Below, in pieces: positions 25,001 to 35,540 of a stretch of 64,000 bases of DNA. Source of the stretch: Desmodesmus armatus. Taxonomy: Eukaryota > Chlorophyta > Chlorophyceae > Sphaeropleales > Scenedesmaceae. Every line of letters starts with the position of its first letter. Positions within the stretch are counted from its first letter, which is position 1. The position numbers and the translations under genes were made by a program. The stretch spans positions 139,001 through 203,000 of the forward strand of contig VIIQ02000679.1 in assembly GCA_007449985.2 (NCBI GenBank), given 5' to 3'. The notes under the pieces are model-generated. The model did not search any database and was not told the DNA's origin. It saw nothing but the letters and a program-made list of their open reading frames with translations.

Positions 25001-26178
25001 GGGCTCTGCGCTGGAGCTGGCTAGCCGCCACTGCATCCTCCTGGTACCTTGTCTCCGTGGATTCAAGCAGAAAACAGCTGCAGCATCTTGCCGCACCTCT
25101 GCCGGCTGCCTGCCTTCTGTGAGGCCTCACCGGTCTGCCGGCTACAATCACAAGCAAGGCACCTGCAAAATACATGGATGCAGGAAAGGCAGCCTGCTGA
25201 GCTTGCTGTGTGGTGTTGTGACCCCGCAGGTTGCTCATGGCTCTGAGCCTGCCTTCACCTGGCCCAGTGGTATCATTGCCCCACTCATGGATGAGGGCGA
25301 CCCACACTGTGCTGACTACATCTACGTGTGGCAGGCAGCTGGCTACGAGCTGCAGGTGGGGTCCCTCCCTCCCTGGCAAGCCCCTTGTGGGCTTGGCATG
25401 TCATTGCTGGTTGCCTGGTGGTGCTGCTGAAGTCTCCTATGGCTTTCATTCCCTCACATCCTCCCCCACCCCCACCCCTACGGCAACAAGCTCACATCTC
25501 ACCCCGGGGTCTCACCCCACCCTTTCACCCCAACACGCCGTTGGAGAGTCTGCTGTGTTCATGGTGTCGTCTGCATGCACTTGATGTGTTGTGGCCTGAG
25601 GCAAAGTACTTTGTGGTTGATGGGTGTGTGAGCACATCATGCCGGCTGTGTGCTGCAGTGCGTCCCTAATGGGTGTCAGGTTGGTGCCAGTGTTTTGACC
25701 CCTGTTGTGCTGTAGTTCAAAGACATGTTTCACCCTGAGTGATCGCGGCCGGGCGCTGCTTCCTTGCACTGTTGGTCTTGGGCCGCACGCATTGAAAGCC
25801 AGTAGAAGCCCTTCGGGCGGGCCCATGCGCATGTGCCTGACAGTGGCATTGATGCTGTGCCTGCCTGCCTTCCTGCCTGCATGCCCCTGGTTCTTTCAGG
25901 TGTTCCTGGCGATTCCCATGCGCATGTGCCCGATATTGACATTGACGTCATGCCTGCCTGCCTGCCTGCATGCCCCTGGTTGCTTGCAGGTGTTGGATGC
26001 GCAGCTGTGTGGAGACAGGCCCACAGAGTCTGACAAAACGCTGTACCCCAGTGACCACATTGGCCTCAAGGTGCGACTGCGAATCACGCCACGCAGCAGC
26101 AACACCGCCAGCTGCGACGCTGACGGCAGCAGCAACAGCAGCGCTGGCCTCACCCGTGGCCTAGCAGAAAAGCAGTAA
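22088..26178 (+). CDS. Endonuclease/exonuclease/phosphatase (EEP) family protein
   Basis: Six exons join in phase: 22088-22682, 23046-23277, 23736-24162, 24738-24869, 25230-25355 and 25990-26178, coding for 566 residues. The N-terminus is basic and Ser/Ala-rich and may be an organelle targeting sequence; residues about 94-132 include a hydrophobic, possibly membrane-spanning stretch. The Mg-dependent EEP fold follows: ILSFNIRG (about 158, metal-site Asn), VVCFQEV (about 193, metal-site Glu), VNTHLDHA, TGDLNAPPDEE, ADYIYVW and the terminal catalytic PSDHIGLK. The family cuts phosphodiester or phosphomonoester bonds in nucleic acids, inositol phosphates or sphingomyelin; the substrate cannot be told here. 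Ser/Gly and Gln-rich inserts interrupt the middle of the domain. Four introns carry imperfect copies of adjacent exon edges (see repeats). Confidence 0.85.
23209..23475. repeat. Duplicated end of EEP exon 2 with its donor
   Basis: Positions about 23219-23293 (exon 2 end plus donor GTGAGGGTTGCTGATAGT) recur at about 23397-23472 in the following intron, again with the donor. The copy keeps WREQRNKLAQGWARLL-like coding sense apart from a few changes, so it is a recent or selected duplicate. Confidence 0.85.
24553..24776. repeat. Duplicated acceptor and start of EEP exon 4
   Basis: The block CCCAGGCGATATGCARCTGG followed by GTGGAGCCTCTGAAGGGCAGTG occurs at about 24556-24598 in the intron and again as the true exon 4 start at 24733-24776. 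Within the intron copy, GAAGGGCAGTGTGTTTGCAC plus CCTCCTTG is itself repeated in tandem (about 24587-24644). Confidence 0.85.
25826..25999. repeat. Tandem duplication of the EEP exon 6 acceptor region
   Basis: Two consecutive copies (about 25824-25910 and 25915-25999) of CCCATGCGCATGTGCC, a CCTGC pentamer run, GCATGCCCCTGGTT and a pyrimidine tract ending in CAG|GTGTT. Both CAGs look like usable acceptors; only the second keeps the reading frame into the SDH motif. Confidence 0.8.
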
Positions 26179-27494
26179 CGGCCAGCGCGCGGACGAGGAA
26201 CGGAGGCAGAGTGCATTGAAGGACTTTCAGCTGTATGGGCCGATGGGGTGGTGACACTGTTGCGCTGGCCCTTCGCTTTTGATGTATATTACGCCCACAC
26301 TTGTACGCATGCTGGCTATAGCAACGGCTTGATAGGTGTGCGAAGCAGTGATGCTGTGCGCCATGGCTGCGATGGCTGCGCAGCATATCGATCATGCTGC
26401 TGTGTTGGAGCTTCTGCTGCACCAGCGGCTATCTTGTTTGTCGGAAGTGCTACCAGGCACATGGTGGCAGCTGTTTCAGCACCGCTTGAGGTTTTGCAGG
26501 TGGCAATGCGGCCCTGGCACCATACGTGCAGCTGCTTATGCAGCATCGGGCAACCAACCTGTCTTTAGTAGTCAGTGTCTGTACCATTCTTATGTTGCCA
26601 CCCGTTGGCAGCTTTCCTGTGATGTTAGTTGGGGTGTTTCTGAGTCCGCCTTGTGGCGGTTAGGGTCGATCCTTGTGGCAATGTACGGCTGCCTTTAGTG
26701 AGTGGCATTGTGTATCATGGGTCGATGTTGCAGTACCAACATCCGCAACCTTGTTGCTGTCTCGCCGAATCGGGCGGATGTGCGTAGGCAGGAGGCAGGT
26801 AAGCAGGCAGCACTCTGCCTCTGCATGCAACGGACAGCTGGTGCTTGTATCATCACTTGCTGACGTGCTGTTACCGTAGTCAATGATAGGTGTGACCGTC
26901 TACTTTTGTTGGGAGATATCTTGGTTGGGGAGGATTGCTTTTTGCTGTGGGCAAGAGGGTGGCAACAGCCCCCCCCCCCCCCCCCAGTGCAGCATGGTGG
27001 GTGGGAGGTTGCAGGCTGCTGCTGTGTGGGTGATGTGTACGGATGCCGAAAAGTTGTGGGCATGCAGTGCTGTGGCGGTATTGGTGTGTGTGTGCTTTCG
27101 ACCAGCACAGCTGATGGAGGGTTGGTCTTGTGTGCCTTTGCCTTGCAGAGCTGCTATCAAGGCGCTGCAATGCGCCTGCTGGTAGGCTCAGTTGTCCCAA
27201 GGCTTGTTGAGAAGTTAACCCACGGCTTGTCTAGCAATGGGGTGAATCCAAGCCCAACTGCACTCCTATCAGTTCCTGTTGGGTCGGTCAAAGTGTTGTA
27301 GCTGCAGAGTCAAACTCAGTCCGAGTAGGCTTCTTGTCGGACAGACTAGTCTAGTTTTCACGGGAGACACTGAGCACGAGTAAAGCTGCCTTCAGAGGGA
27401 GGGCATCATTAAGGCTCAGCTGTTCAGTTCTCCAGCTTCGACTCATTCGGATCGATCGCGCATGTTTTGCATCTAAAACAAAGATTTCTCCACA
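26179..27494. other. Intergenic region
   Basis: Lies between the stop of the EEP gene and the start of the YGGT gene. It holds a C run of about 16 bases near 26971 and no frame with a recognisable domain or clear splice structure. Confidence 0.45.
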
Positions 27495-30287
27495 ATGTTG
27501 GCACAAATGCGCCCTCTACAGCAGCGCCAGCTTCTGTCGTCCCGTGGGCGATCTGTAGCACTTCACACAACGCCCAGGCTGCCACAAAAACACAGACCAT
27601 TGCAGCTTCAATGTAATGCATCAGCAGCAGCAGCTGGAGCTGGATCTCCATGGCCCACCCCAGCAGCAGCAGCCATAGCAGCAGCAGTGCAGCAGCAGCC
27701 TGTTTTCCAGCTGGCAGCTTCTGTGATGCGGGCGTGTCAGCATTTCGTGTCTGTAGCTCGGGACCGATTGAGTCAGGTGCTGCCTAGCCCACCCAATGTG
27801 GACAAGCAGGTGAGCCAGAGTGGCTGGTTCCTTCAACAAGGCAACTACCTGGACAACCTTGTAGCGGTGTGAACAGCACTTGTGCAGTGGATCTCACGTC
27901 ACTTTTCCTAAATTCAGAATGCTAGTTCTGATAAGTGTGGAGCCCTGGCTTTTCAGGTTGCAAGCCGGTCGGGTTGCTAGCTGGTCAGCAGTTGTGTGCA
28001 GTTTGCCAGCCCTGGTCTGCGCCACTATCACGTTCAGACCTGCAGTATACGGATGATCAGTATGACAGCATGGAGAGTGTTGTTCCACTGCAGCAGACCA
28101 GTCACAGCAGCAATGTACTGCTGCACCGTAAGACACCACGTACAGCTGGTCAGTGCATCCCTTGCCCCGTTGCAAGGCCACCATATGCCACAGCTACACC
28201 TGCGGGACTGTGACCAGAAGCACAATGATCAAAATGCTGTTCTGCAACAGCAGCAGCAGCAGCAGCAGCAGCCTAGCGACAGCAGCATTATGTACCACAC
28301 CACCTGCCACAACAACCGCGCCACCTGACACCATGGACAGCTCGTCAGTGCCGCAGGGCACAGCCATCATGATGCAATGCAGCCTGCAACAGCGCCCCCC
28401 CCCCTTCACCTGACAGCACACAATCTCTTCACTAGCAGCTGCAGCAATGGTGGTTCTGCCATGTATCGCAGTGTGCTGGCAATCACATGTCCCTTCACTT
28501 TGCCCAGAATACAAACAATTGCAAGCAACAGCCACTACTCCCCTCCCAGTGTTGTTGGCTGCGGGAAGACAGCAGTTGTCGACATCGCCACCGCCTGCCC
28601 TCTTCGCTACTCTGCCCTTGCCCCTAACGCTTTTTGTTGCTCTTCTCCCCCCCCCCTCCCCCTGCTTTCCCTTTCTGTGTATCCAGTCTTCCCCTGCCTC
28701 CCTGCGCTGTCCAAGTGTTCATTCCATCCTCCTCTCAATAACCTCCGCCTGCTGCTGCTGTCTCATTGTACCCCCCCCCCCCCATGCCGTTGGCCCCCCT
28801 TGTTCACCCACAGGAGCTGAGGCAGCAGCTGCTGTCTCTGTACAAGAACATGCGCGTTATGGCCTTCCTGGTGCTGCCCCTGGCCAGGGTCAGCCAGGAG
28901 TCCCTGTCAGCAGTGTATGCACGAACCTTTGAAAAGGCAGCTTTCGGCTTCGCGAAGATGTATGTCTTCTGCCTCTTCATGCGCGTGCTGCTGAGTTGGT
29001 TCCCTGGCATTGACTGGAATGCACAGCCCTGGACATTCTTGAGGCTGGTGAGTGACCTGGGGGGCGGGGGAGGCGGGGGGTTGGGGGTGGGGCTGCGGGG
29101 GTGGGGGGGGGGGGGGGGGATAGTGTGTGCGCTTGGGAGGGGAGGCTGGGGGGTAAGAGTTGTGACATTTCGCAGTCGGGTGTAAGTGTGTACGTGTTGG
29201 GGACCGTAAGAGTTGGTTCCCTGGCATTGACTGGAATGCACAGCCCTGGATGTTCTTGAGGCTGGTGAGTGACCTGGGGGGGGGTGGGGTGTATGCGGGA
29301 ACGCGAGGGGGGGGGATGTATGTGGGAACGGCGGGGGGGGGGGGGGTGTATGTGAGAGCCGGGGGGGGGGGGGTATGTGGTAACGGGGGGGGGGGGGGGG
29401 GTATGTGGTAAGGGGGGGGGGTATGTGGTAACGGGGGGGGGGGGGGGGGGGGGGGGGGGGGTGATCAGGGGCTTCACGCTGGCAGGGGACTTGCTCTCTG
29501 AGACATCTGCAGCTGCAAGCCCCTTCTGAGGCTGGGAGGGCAGCGCAGGGGGCGGGACCCTACATTGTGACAGTTGGCGCCGCACTGCACAATAAGCCGC
29601 CGCCGGACCAGTCACGTGGCTGCTTGTGCCACGTTCAGTGGAGCTCTGGTGTCATGCTTGCACCCTCGCATGCACAGTCTTGTCTTTGCTGTCACGCGCC
29701 TGCGTTCTGGAACCTTGTGCCACCACAAACACGTCTGGCATTAATACTGTCAACTGACATCATCACATGGTTCACATCTTGGCTTCCAGTACTGTCCTTC
29801 GATGGGTGTCAGTCAGCCACACCCTCCTTGTTCGCTGCCTGCCTGTCCATCTGTCCTTTTCCCGCAGATCACGGAGCCCTATCTCCAGATCTACCGCGGT
29901 ATCCTGCCCCCGCTGTTTGGCCAGCTGGACTTCACACCGCTCTTCGGCTTCCTCATTTTGCAGGTTGGTCTTGGCTGACGTCATTCAAGGTCTTGCTGAT
30001 ACCCTCAGGAGCCAAAGCTTCCGTGGCTGCACTGTAGGCCGTCCCATCGTACCTTTTCGAGCGCTTGGTCCACAACTTACGCATTGCATCAAAAACCGCA
30101 AACCCATTGCTTTCTATCGATGGTTCTCTAGTAACTTGGCACTACCCCATGGGCACTGCAGATACAATCATAGAGTGGCCTGACCCCACCTGCGCCGAGC
30201 TGTGCTGTGCTGTGCCGACTGCACTGTGCTGACTGCGCTGTGATGATATGTTGTATGTCGCTGTTGCCGCAGGATGTTGTTGAGTGA
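27495..30287 (+). CDS. YGGT (YlmG) family membrane protein, probably plastid-targeted
   Basis: Four exons join in phase: 27495-27809, 28814-29047, 29868-29963 and 30273-30287, coding for 219 residues. The first about 50 residues are basic and rich in Ser, Arg and Leu, like a chloroplast transit peptide. The YGGT domain (about 125-215) shows FAKMYVFCLFMRVLLSWFPG, then IDWNAQPWTFLRL, ITEPYLQIYRGILPPLFGQL and DFTPLFGFLILQ, with two membrane segments. Plant YlmG/CCB3 proteins act in thylakoid membranes in nucleoid distribution or in cytochrome b6f heme attachment; which applies here is unknown. The last exon codes only DVVE. Intron 1 has a CAG run and C tracts, and intron 2 carries a copy of the exon 2 end plus a long G-rich minisatellite. 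A candidate TGTAA signal is at 30772. Confidence 0.87.
28246..28272 (+). repeat. (CAG)9 microsatellite in YGGT intron 1
   Basis: Nine consecutive CAG units inside the first intron. The same triplet is a coding homopolymer elsewhere in the window. Confidence 0.85.
28988..29280. repeat. Duplicated 3' end of YGGT exon 2 with donor
   Basis: The exon end at 28992-29059 (GAGTTGGTTCCCTGGCATTG, then the rest of the WNAQPW codons, then CTGGTGAGTGACCTGGGG) recurs at about 29211-29280 with one two-base change (ACA to TGT). The copy keeps the coding sense and the GTGAGT donor but has no evident acceptor in front. Confidence 0.88.
29276..29462 (+). repeat. G-rich minisatellite
   Basis: Repeats of a G run plus GTATGTGGTAAC or GTATGTGRGAACG, ending in a G run of about 30. 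It lies in the second YGGT intron on the coding strand and has strong G-quadruplex potential in the transcript and the DNA. Run lengths may be unreliable. Confidence 0.85.
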
Positions 30288-31832
30288 TGGCGCCCACCTA
30301 CACCATGGGCCTGCACGATGTGGACACATCCACACGCTGGACGACATCGGACGTGATGTGCTACTTTGTGAGTGGGGTTGATAACGATCTCTGTTGGGAC
30401 AGGCGGGGAGGCGATGCTTTCTGGCAGATGGGACAATATTGGGAAGTGGGATTGGCAGCGTTCATCATCAATGATTGTCACCTCCCACATTGAGTTGGAG
30501 TCACCAGCATTGCTTGCTGTTGTGGCACATTGGCACAGCAGCAACAAAGCATCTCAGTGTAGTAGAGGACTTGCTGTCTCTCTGAAGCACCTTAAGTACT
30601 GCAGTTGGTTTGTGGGCACGGTTTACACACATCGTCAGTCCAACCACATGTGCAATTGCTGCATTGCTATGCCTATGCCTTGACCTCTAACCTGTTGACT
30701 GCTGCTTTTTTGCACAGCCTCAAATGAGTGTGCTGCTTGCTTTGTGTGCCCACTGACTGGTTGACTGACTGTGTAACTGACTGGTTGACTTCCTTGCTGT
30801 TGGTGTCTGTGACTGCAGGACGGATTCTAAGCTGTCTATCACGCTGGACAGTCCCTTTTGCTCTCCATGTCAGTGGTTGGTTTTCTGTTTCAACTGGCAA
30901 ATGTTTCCACCTGGACCAGCAGTTCTTTGGCACTGGCAACAGCAGCAGTAGCAGCAGGAAGCCATTAGCGTGGTGGATCCTTCTCAGTTGTCAGGGGTGA
31001 CAGGGATACTGTGCTTGTTTTGCACGCCGTGGCTGTTGTTCTGCCCTTGTGCTGCGCCCAGCTGCTGCCATCAGCTAGGTGGGAAGTGTATCTCTTTTCG
31101 TGAGCTGGGTTTGGGCTTGGTAACTTTCTGCGCTTTTTTGGTCTGGAGGCTGTTCAACATGGGGTGTGAAGGAGCGTGGAGCTGGAGACCTGGGGCAACA
31201 GCACAGGACGCTCACCATGGCAGGCGACCATAGCACTGAATAAGCTGGAAACTGTCGTTGGGATACCGTGGATGTAGTCGAGCAAAAGCATGCTTGAGCA
31301 GACAGGTTTGCAATGCAAACAAGGCACTGCCTGAGACGGCATGTGGGCAGGTCACCTTGCTCCACTGCTCTATCGATGAGGGGGGGGGGGGGCTTCACCT
31401 CGTGATCACGAGCAGCGCCTTGCCAAACGTTTGCAGAAGGCTTCTCACTTGAATCCACAGCCACGATGCGGCCGGAGCGAGCTGATCAGCCCTTTCATAA
31501 GAAGGCCCTCATAAGAGGGCCGGGGTGGGTGGGTGGGACCTGTAGTGCGGGCACATGGGACCTGTAGTGCGGGCCCGTGACATGCGCGATAAGAAGCTTG
31601 ATGAATGCGCACCAAGAAGCTTGATTTTGGTACGGACTACAGACGCTAAGGAGTCACTCGGCTTGAGACACAAACAACTACCTGACTGGACAAAAATGAT
31701 GCCAATTGGATCCTTGCAAGTGACAATTTCACTGCGGTGACTGCTGGTATACATCTGATCTGCCGTTCTAAGCGTCATTGGCCGTGTGCACTGCAGCAGC
31801 TTGCCGTCTCAAAGCTACAGCCCTCTGGCAAC
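30288..31832. other. Intergenic region
   Basis: Holds the YGGT 3' UTR (TGTAA at 30772), a G run at about 31381, and near 31533-31576 a two-copy tandem repeat of GGGACCTGTAGTGCGGGC. No supported gene. Confidence 0.45.
30772..30776 (+). terminator. Candidate TGTAA poly(A) signal of the YGGT gene
   Basis: TGTAA about 485 bases after the stop. The distance is long, so this is a weak call. Confidence 0.3.
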
Positions 31833-34132
31833 ATGCGTGCAAATCTCGCAGTGTCGGTGCTGGCCGTGCTCTCCGGCTTTGCAGCTGCTCAAGTGAAGAT
31901 TTGTGACAACACCAAAGCCCCTGGTGCCCCCTGGAACACGCTGCTGACGCAGAACGTATATGATAGCCACTGTCGGGAGACCGCAGAAAGCCACTGTCGG
32001 GAGACCTCATGCAGCTGTGTCATGGCGTCGTTGACTGTAGAATATAAAGAAGATGTGATCAAATAAAAAGCTCCTGCACGGCCTGCCTTTCAGCTGTTGG
32101 TCCGCTGCTGTTTGTTTCACTGCAGAGCTGAGCATGTCATGGAGGAGCCCCGTCAAGAACGCTGCTGATGGTTGCCTGGATGGATACAGGTGGGTGTAAA
32201 GCGCTGAAGCTGGGATTCTGCCTTGCATCTGTGCGCACAGTAGCAGTGCCGTCCACGACCACCCCTCGACCCACCCCTCTACCAAAACACTCTGAGAGTG
32301 CTACTGCACAGAACCAACTCCTCAAAGTAATGTGCCTGACTGCTACAGCGCTGTGGGGAAATCATGTCGGAGGCAGTGGCCAGGTTCCATGCCATGATGG
32401 TGTGCTGTGACTGCCCTGCGGTGGGTCAGTGGTGCCCCAACAGCAATGTATGTCCTTTGTTGGTGCCACTGTGACCATTCGACTCTGCACCGTCTGCCAC
32501 AAGATTCTTGTTTACACACTCATGACATGTTGCTGGTTGCCAGTGCAAATGCTTACTGAACGAACTAAGTAAGTAAGTGCAGAAACTGTTTCGGTTTGGA
32601 ATTTTTCGCGACAAGGCCTGTAAAGTTGCCTATTTTTCAGTAGTTTGAAAGTTTTCGCGAGAGCTGCAGCCCACATTTTCCTGGGTTTCGCGAACCCTGC
32701 TGCTGCTGAGCTCCAACGGCCGTTTCTCGCACTGTATGTGATGCTGACAGTGCCTGAGGCAAGCTTGGTTTATACACAGCAACGTTCTAAGGCCAGGAAA
32801 GGGAGGGAACACAGCTGGTGTCACAGGAACAGCACTTCACAGAAGGGTAGCACATTTTCCTGGGTTTGGAATCTTTCGCGATGGACCCCTGCCGAATTTC
32901 ACGATATGCACAAAGTTTCGCGTATTTTGAAATCTGGCTATTATAATTTCGCGAAACAGTTCCTGCACTTACGGTATACATGGTGGTTGGCATGGCTGCT
33001 GCAAATTTTGGGTGTCGTTTCAACAGAAAAGTACTGCTACAACTGTCTGTGACTAGTAGGCTGTACCAGAGTTGCTGGGGGTGTGACAGCGAGCTAGCGA
33101 AAAGCAGGCAATGCACCTGCAGCAGCAGACCAGCAGTTGAAGCTTCCTTAGGTGGTTGGAACCAACCACCTTTGGCACTGCCAGTCCCGGGCACACCGAT
33201 ACTCCCACAAAGCTCCTGGTGACCTTCCATAGTTGTTTTAGTACACAGGGCGTCTTTACAACTAACATACCGCTGTGAAAGCATACTGTGAGGCCGCAGA
33301 TCGACCACAACGACATTTCTGGTGTTGTGCTACACAGTCACGAAAGCAGAAGAGCGAGCCACAACGCAAGCAGCTGCTTCGTCTCCATACAACTGCTCGC
33401 CACCACGGCATGAAGTCGGGTGGCAGCATACAGTACTACTTAGTTTTGTGGGGCGCTGGGTACGCTTCCGCTTTGGGAGTGAACAGATGCGTCTTGTTCA
33501 TCATTGTGAATGCAGGAACTGCCTTACTCGGTTGCCTTGGTCCTAGTATGTCTTTGCCGAACTAGGGTAAAGTGCACTTTACCCTAGGGTAAAGCACTCT
33601 ACCCTAGACAAAGCTCAAGAGCCAGCACGAACATCCAAAGGTTACAAAACACAAAACACAAACGTTTATCATCAAAGGCGCATTCTTGTGAGCCTGCTGT
33701 GGAACGGAACCCCAGAGAGGCTGCTGCCGCTTGCTGCTGTGTCAACGGTAGGCAGGATCTGGAGCATTTATCAACATGCACGGCAGTTCTGCTGCTGCTG
33801 GACAACTACAGCCATCGTTGCCCCTGCTGCTGCTGCTGCTGCTGCTGCTGCGGCGGCGGCGGCGGCAGCTCTACCAGTAGGGCGGAACCTCGAGCTCCAG
33901 CACAATACGTGCCCCCCTGCTGCTGCTATGACAACGCCGGCCGCTGCTGCTGCTGCTGCTCTACCAGTAGGGCAGGAACTCCAGCTCAAGCACGATGCGT
34001 GGCCCCGCTGCTGCTGCTGCTGCGCTGCTGCTGCCCCCTCCAGTCAGCTTGATGGTCTTCATGCTGCTGCCCACTGATGCCAGGGGGCCGCTACTGCTGC
34101 TGCTGCTGCTGCTGCTGCTTCTGCTTCTGCTC

Positions 34133-34168
<36 letters not shown>

Positions 34169-35540
34169 GCTGCTGCTGCTGCTGCTGCAGCAGGTCTACC
34201 AGTAGGGCAGGAACTCCAGCTCAAGCACGATGCGTGGCCCCGCTGCTGCTGCTGCTGGCGCTGCTGCTGCCCCCTCCCGTCAGCTTGATGGTCTTCATGC
34301 TGGAGCCCACTGAGGCCAGGGGACCGCTGCTGCCACCCTTGGCCAGTGGGAAGTCCCTGTAGGTATAGCCCTGCTGAGGCTGCTTGGTCCAGCGGGACAC
34401 CTGTTTTTTGTATGCAGTGCAGAAAGGGGTGGGTGGGTGGGGGTGGATGGGTGGGTGGGGGAGGGGGTGGGGTGGCATGCATTGGTTGTTGCTGCTGCTC
34501 GAGTGCAGGTGTAGAACTGCTGGGGCTGCTTGGTCCAGCGGGACACCTGGTGCAGTGTAGAGGGGGGGAGGGGGGCATTGGCGATGGTGTTGAGTGTCTG
34601 TGTGATAACATGTTTCAGCATCCTTGGCCAGTGGGAAGTCCCTGTAGGTGTAGCCCTGCTGGGGCTGCTTGGTCCAGCGGGACACCTGTGCAGTGCAGAG
34701 AGAGGGGGGGAGGGGGGCATTGGGGTTGTTGCTGTGTGTCTGTGTGGTGACATGTTTCATATTTCACCACCCTAGTGGGAAGTCCCTCAGTGACTGTTTG
34801 TTCCTGCATGCTGTGTGTTCCTGCATGCCCAGCATGATATGGGTGTGAGCCTGGCAACTGCTCCACAACACGTCATACCTGTTGCAACACGCATGGCATA
34901 TGAAATGACGATCACCATTGAAATGTCCTGCTTTGTTTTGCTGCGCTCATGCTGTGCTGTGCTGTGCTGTGCTGTGCTGTGCTGCCTTTTGCAGGATTGA
35001 GATCTACTAGATCTCCATCGGATCCATCGGATGGAGGCAAGCAGGTGGGCTCTGACAACATGAATTCCAACCCTACCGTGAGCCCTGTCTACTACACCGC
35101 AGCTGCCGGCCCAGGGAAGGCCGTCACACTCAAGTAACCACCAGAACCATTCCAGAGCAGCCTCAATGCTACTGCTTGAAGTTGCCAACGCTGCCTTGAA
35201 GACTTTGCAGTAAGGTCCTGAATACAAGCAAAGCACAGCAGCTGCGCGCTGCCACTGCGGCATTCCCAGCCTCAAAGTGCAGTCACACGGAGTGTTGTCA
35301 GTCCCCTTGGCAAGTTGTGGCCCACAACAAAGCAGCTTCTTCTCCAGCATAGCGTGGCCTGGTAGAGAGGTGTACAGAACCTGCGGAGCTGTGTCAGCAT
35401 TCAAACACACACAGCCCAACACCTGTGCTGAACGACGCTGTGTTTCCTCAACTGCCACCCTCTGTCTTGAACTGTCCAGGATTGTTGCTGTCAACAAGGC
35501 CAATCGCAAGGAGTCTCCCCTGCTGATGTTGCCACTGTGA
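31833..35540 (+). CDS. Small secreted fibronectin-III-like protein, paralog 1 (structure partly unresolved)
   Basis: Paralog of the gene at 36475. Exon 1 (ATG 31833) codes for a signal peptide (MRANLAVSVLAVLSGFAAAQ) and KAPGAPWNTLLTQN. Exon 2 (about 32128-32189) codes for LSMSWRSPVKNAADGCLDGY. Exon 3 (35011-35133) ends VYYTAAAGPGKAVTLK, and exon 4 (35480-35540) codes for IVAVNKANRKESP then LLMLPL and a stop. Exons 2-4 join in phase. The first join works only with donor GTATAT (31956) and a shifted acceptor, because other donors create a stop. A duplicated 18-base block (31965-31983 and 31989-32007) sits just after that donor. Relative to the paralog, the end is frame-shifted near 35520, replacing the ADVATV tail. 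The 2.8-kb intron 2 is filled with repeats. It could be a decaying copy. Confidence 0.5.
32600..32955. repeat. Cluster of TTTCGCG motifs
   Basis: Six TTTCGCG sites in about 350 bases (near 32604, 32654, 32685, 32873, 32916 and 32947), several extended to the palindrome TTCGCGAA. The block CACATTTTCCTGGGTTT also occurs twice (about 32673 and 32848). The motif resembles an E2F site core; it may equally be a degenerate repeat. It lies inside intron 2 of the first FN3-like gene. Confidence 0.6.
33562..33607. repeat. Overlapping palindromes with CTAGGGTAAAG arms
   Basis: A perfect 26-base palindrome (arms CTAGGGTAAAGTG at 33562-33574) is followed by an overlapping imperfect one (33584-33607) with the same arm. 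This could be the end of a small inverted-repeat element inserted in the intron. A matching partner further right was not found. Confidence 0.7.
33820..34760 (-). pseudogene. Array of duplicated terminal exon copies, antisense in an intron
   Basis: On the minus strand, three copies of an acceptor plus exon start VSRWTKQPQQGYTYRDFPLA (starting near 34691, 34552 and 34401) are followed by copies of SVGSSMKTIKLTGG and of the ending RIVLELEFLPYW-stop (stops at about 34196, 33961 and 33871). Ser, Ala and Gln runs made of CTG/GCT triplets separate them. Copies differ by indels that change frame. I do not recognise the parent protein. No upstream exons lie to the right on this strand, so this is probably a fragment that multiplied in place within intron 2 of the first FN3-like gene. 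Confidence 0.6.
34951..34984 (+). repeat. (GCTGT)n pentanucleotide microsatellite
   Basis: About seven GCTGT units directly before a TTTTGCAG acceptor. Related GCTGT or ACAGC runs occur at about 656-705, 8731-8752 and 30198-30240, always in or near introns. Confidence 0.85.
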
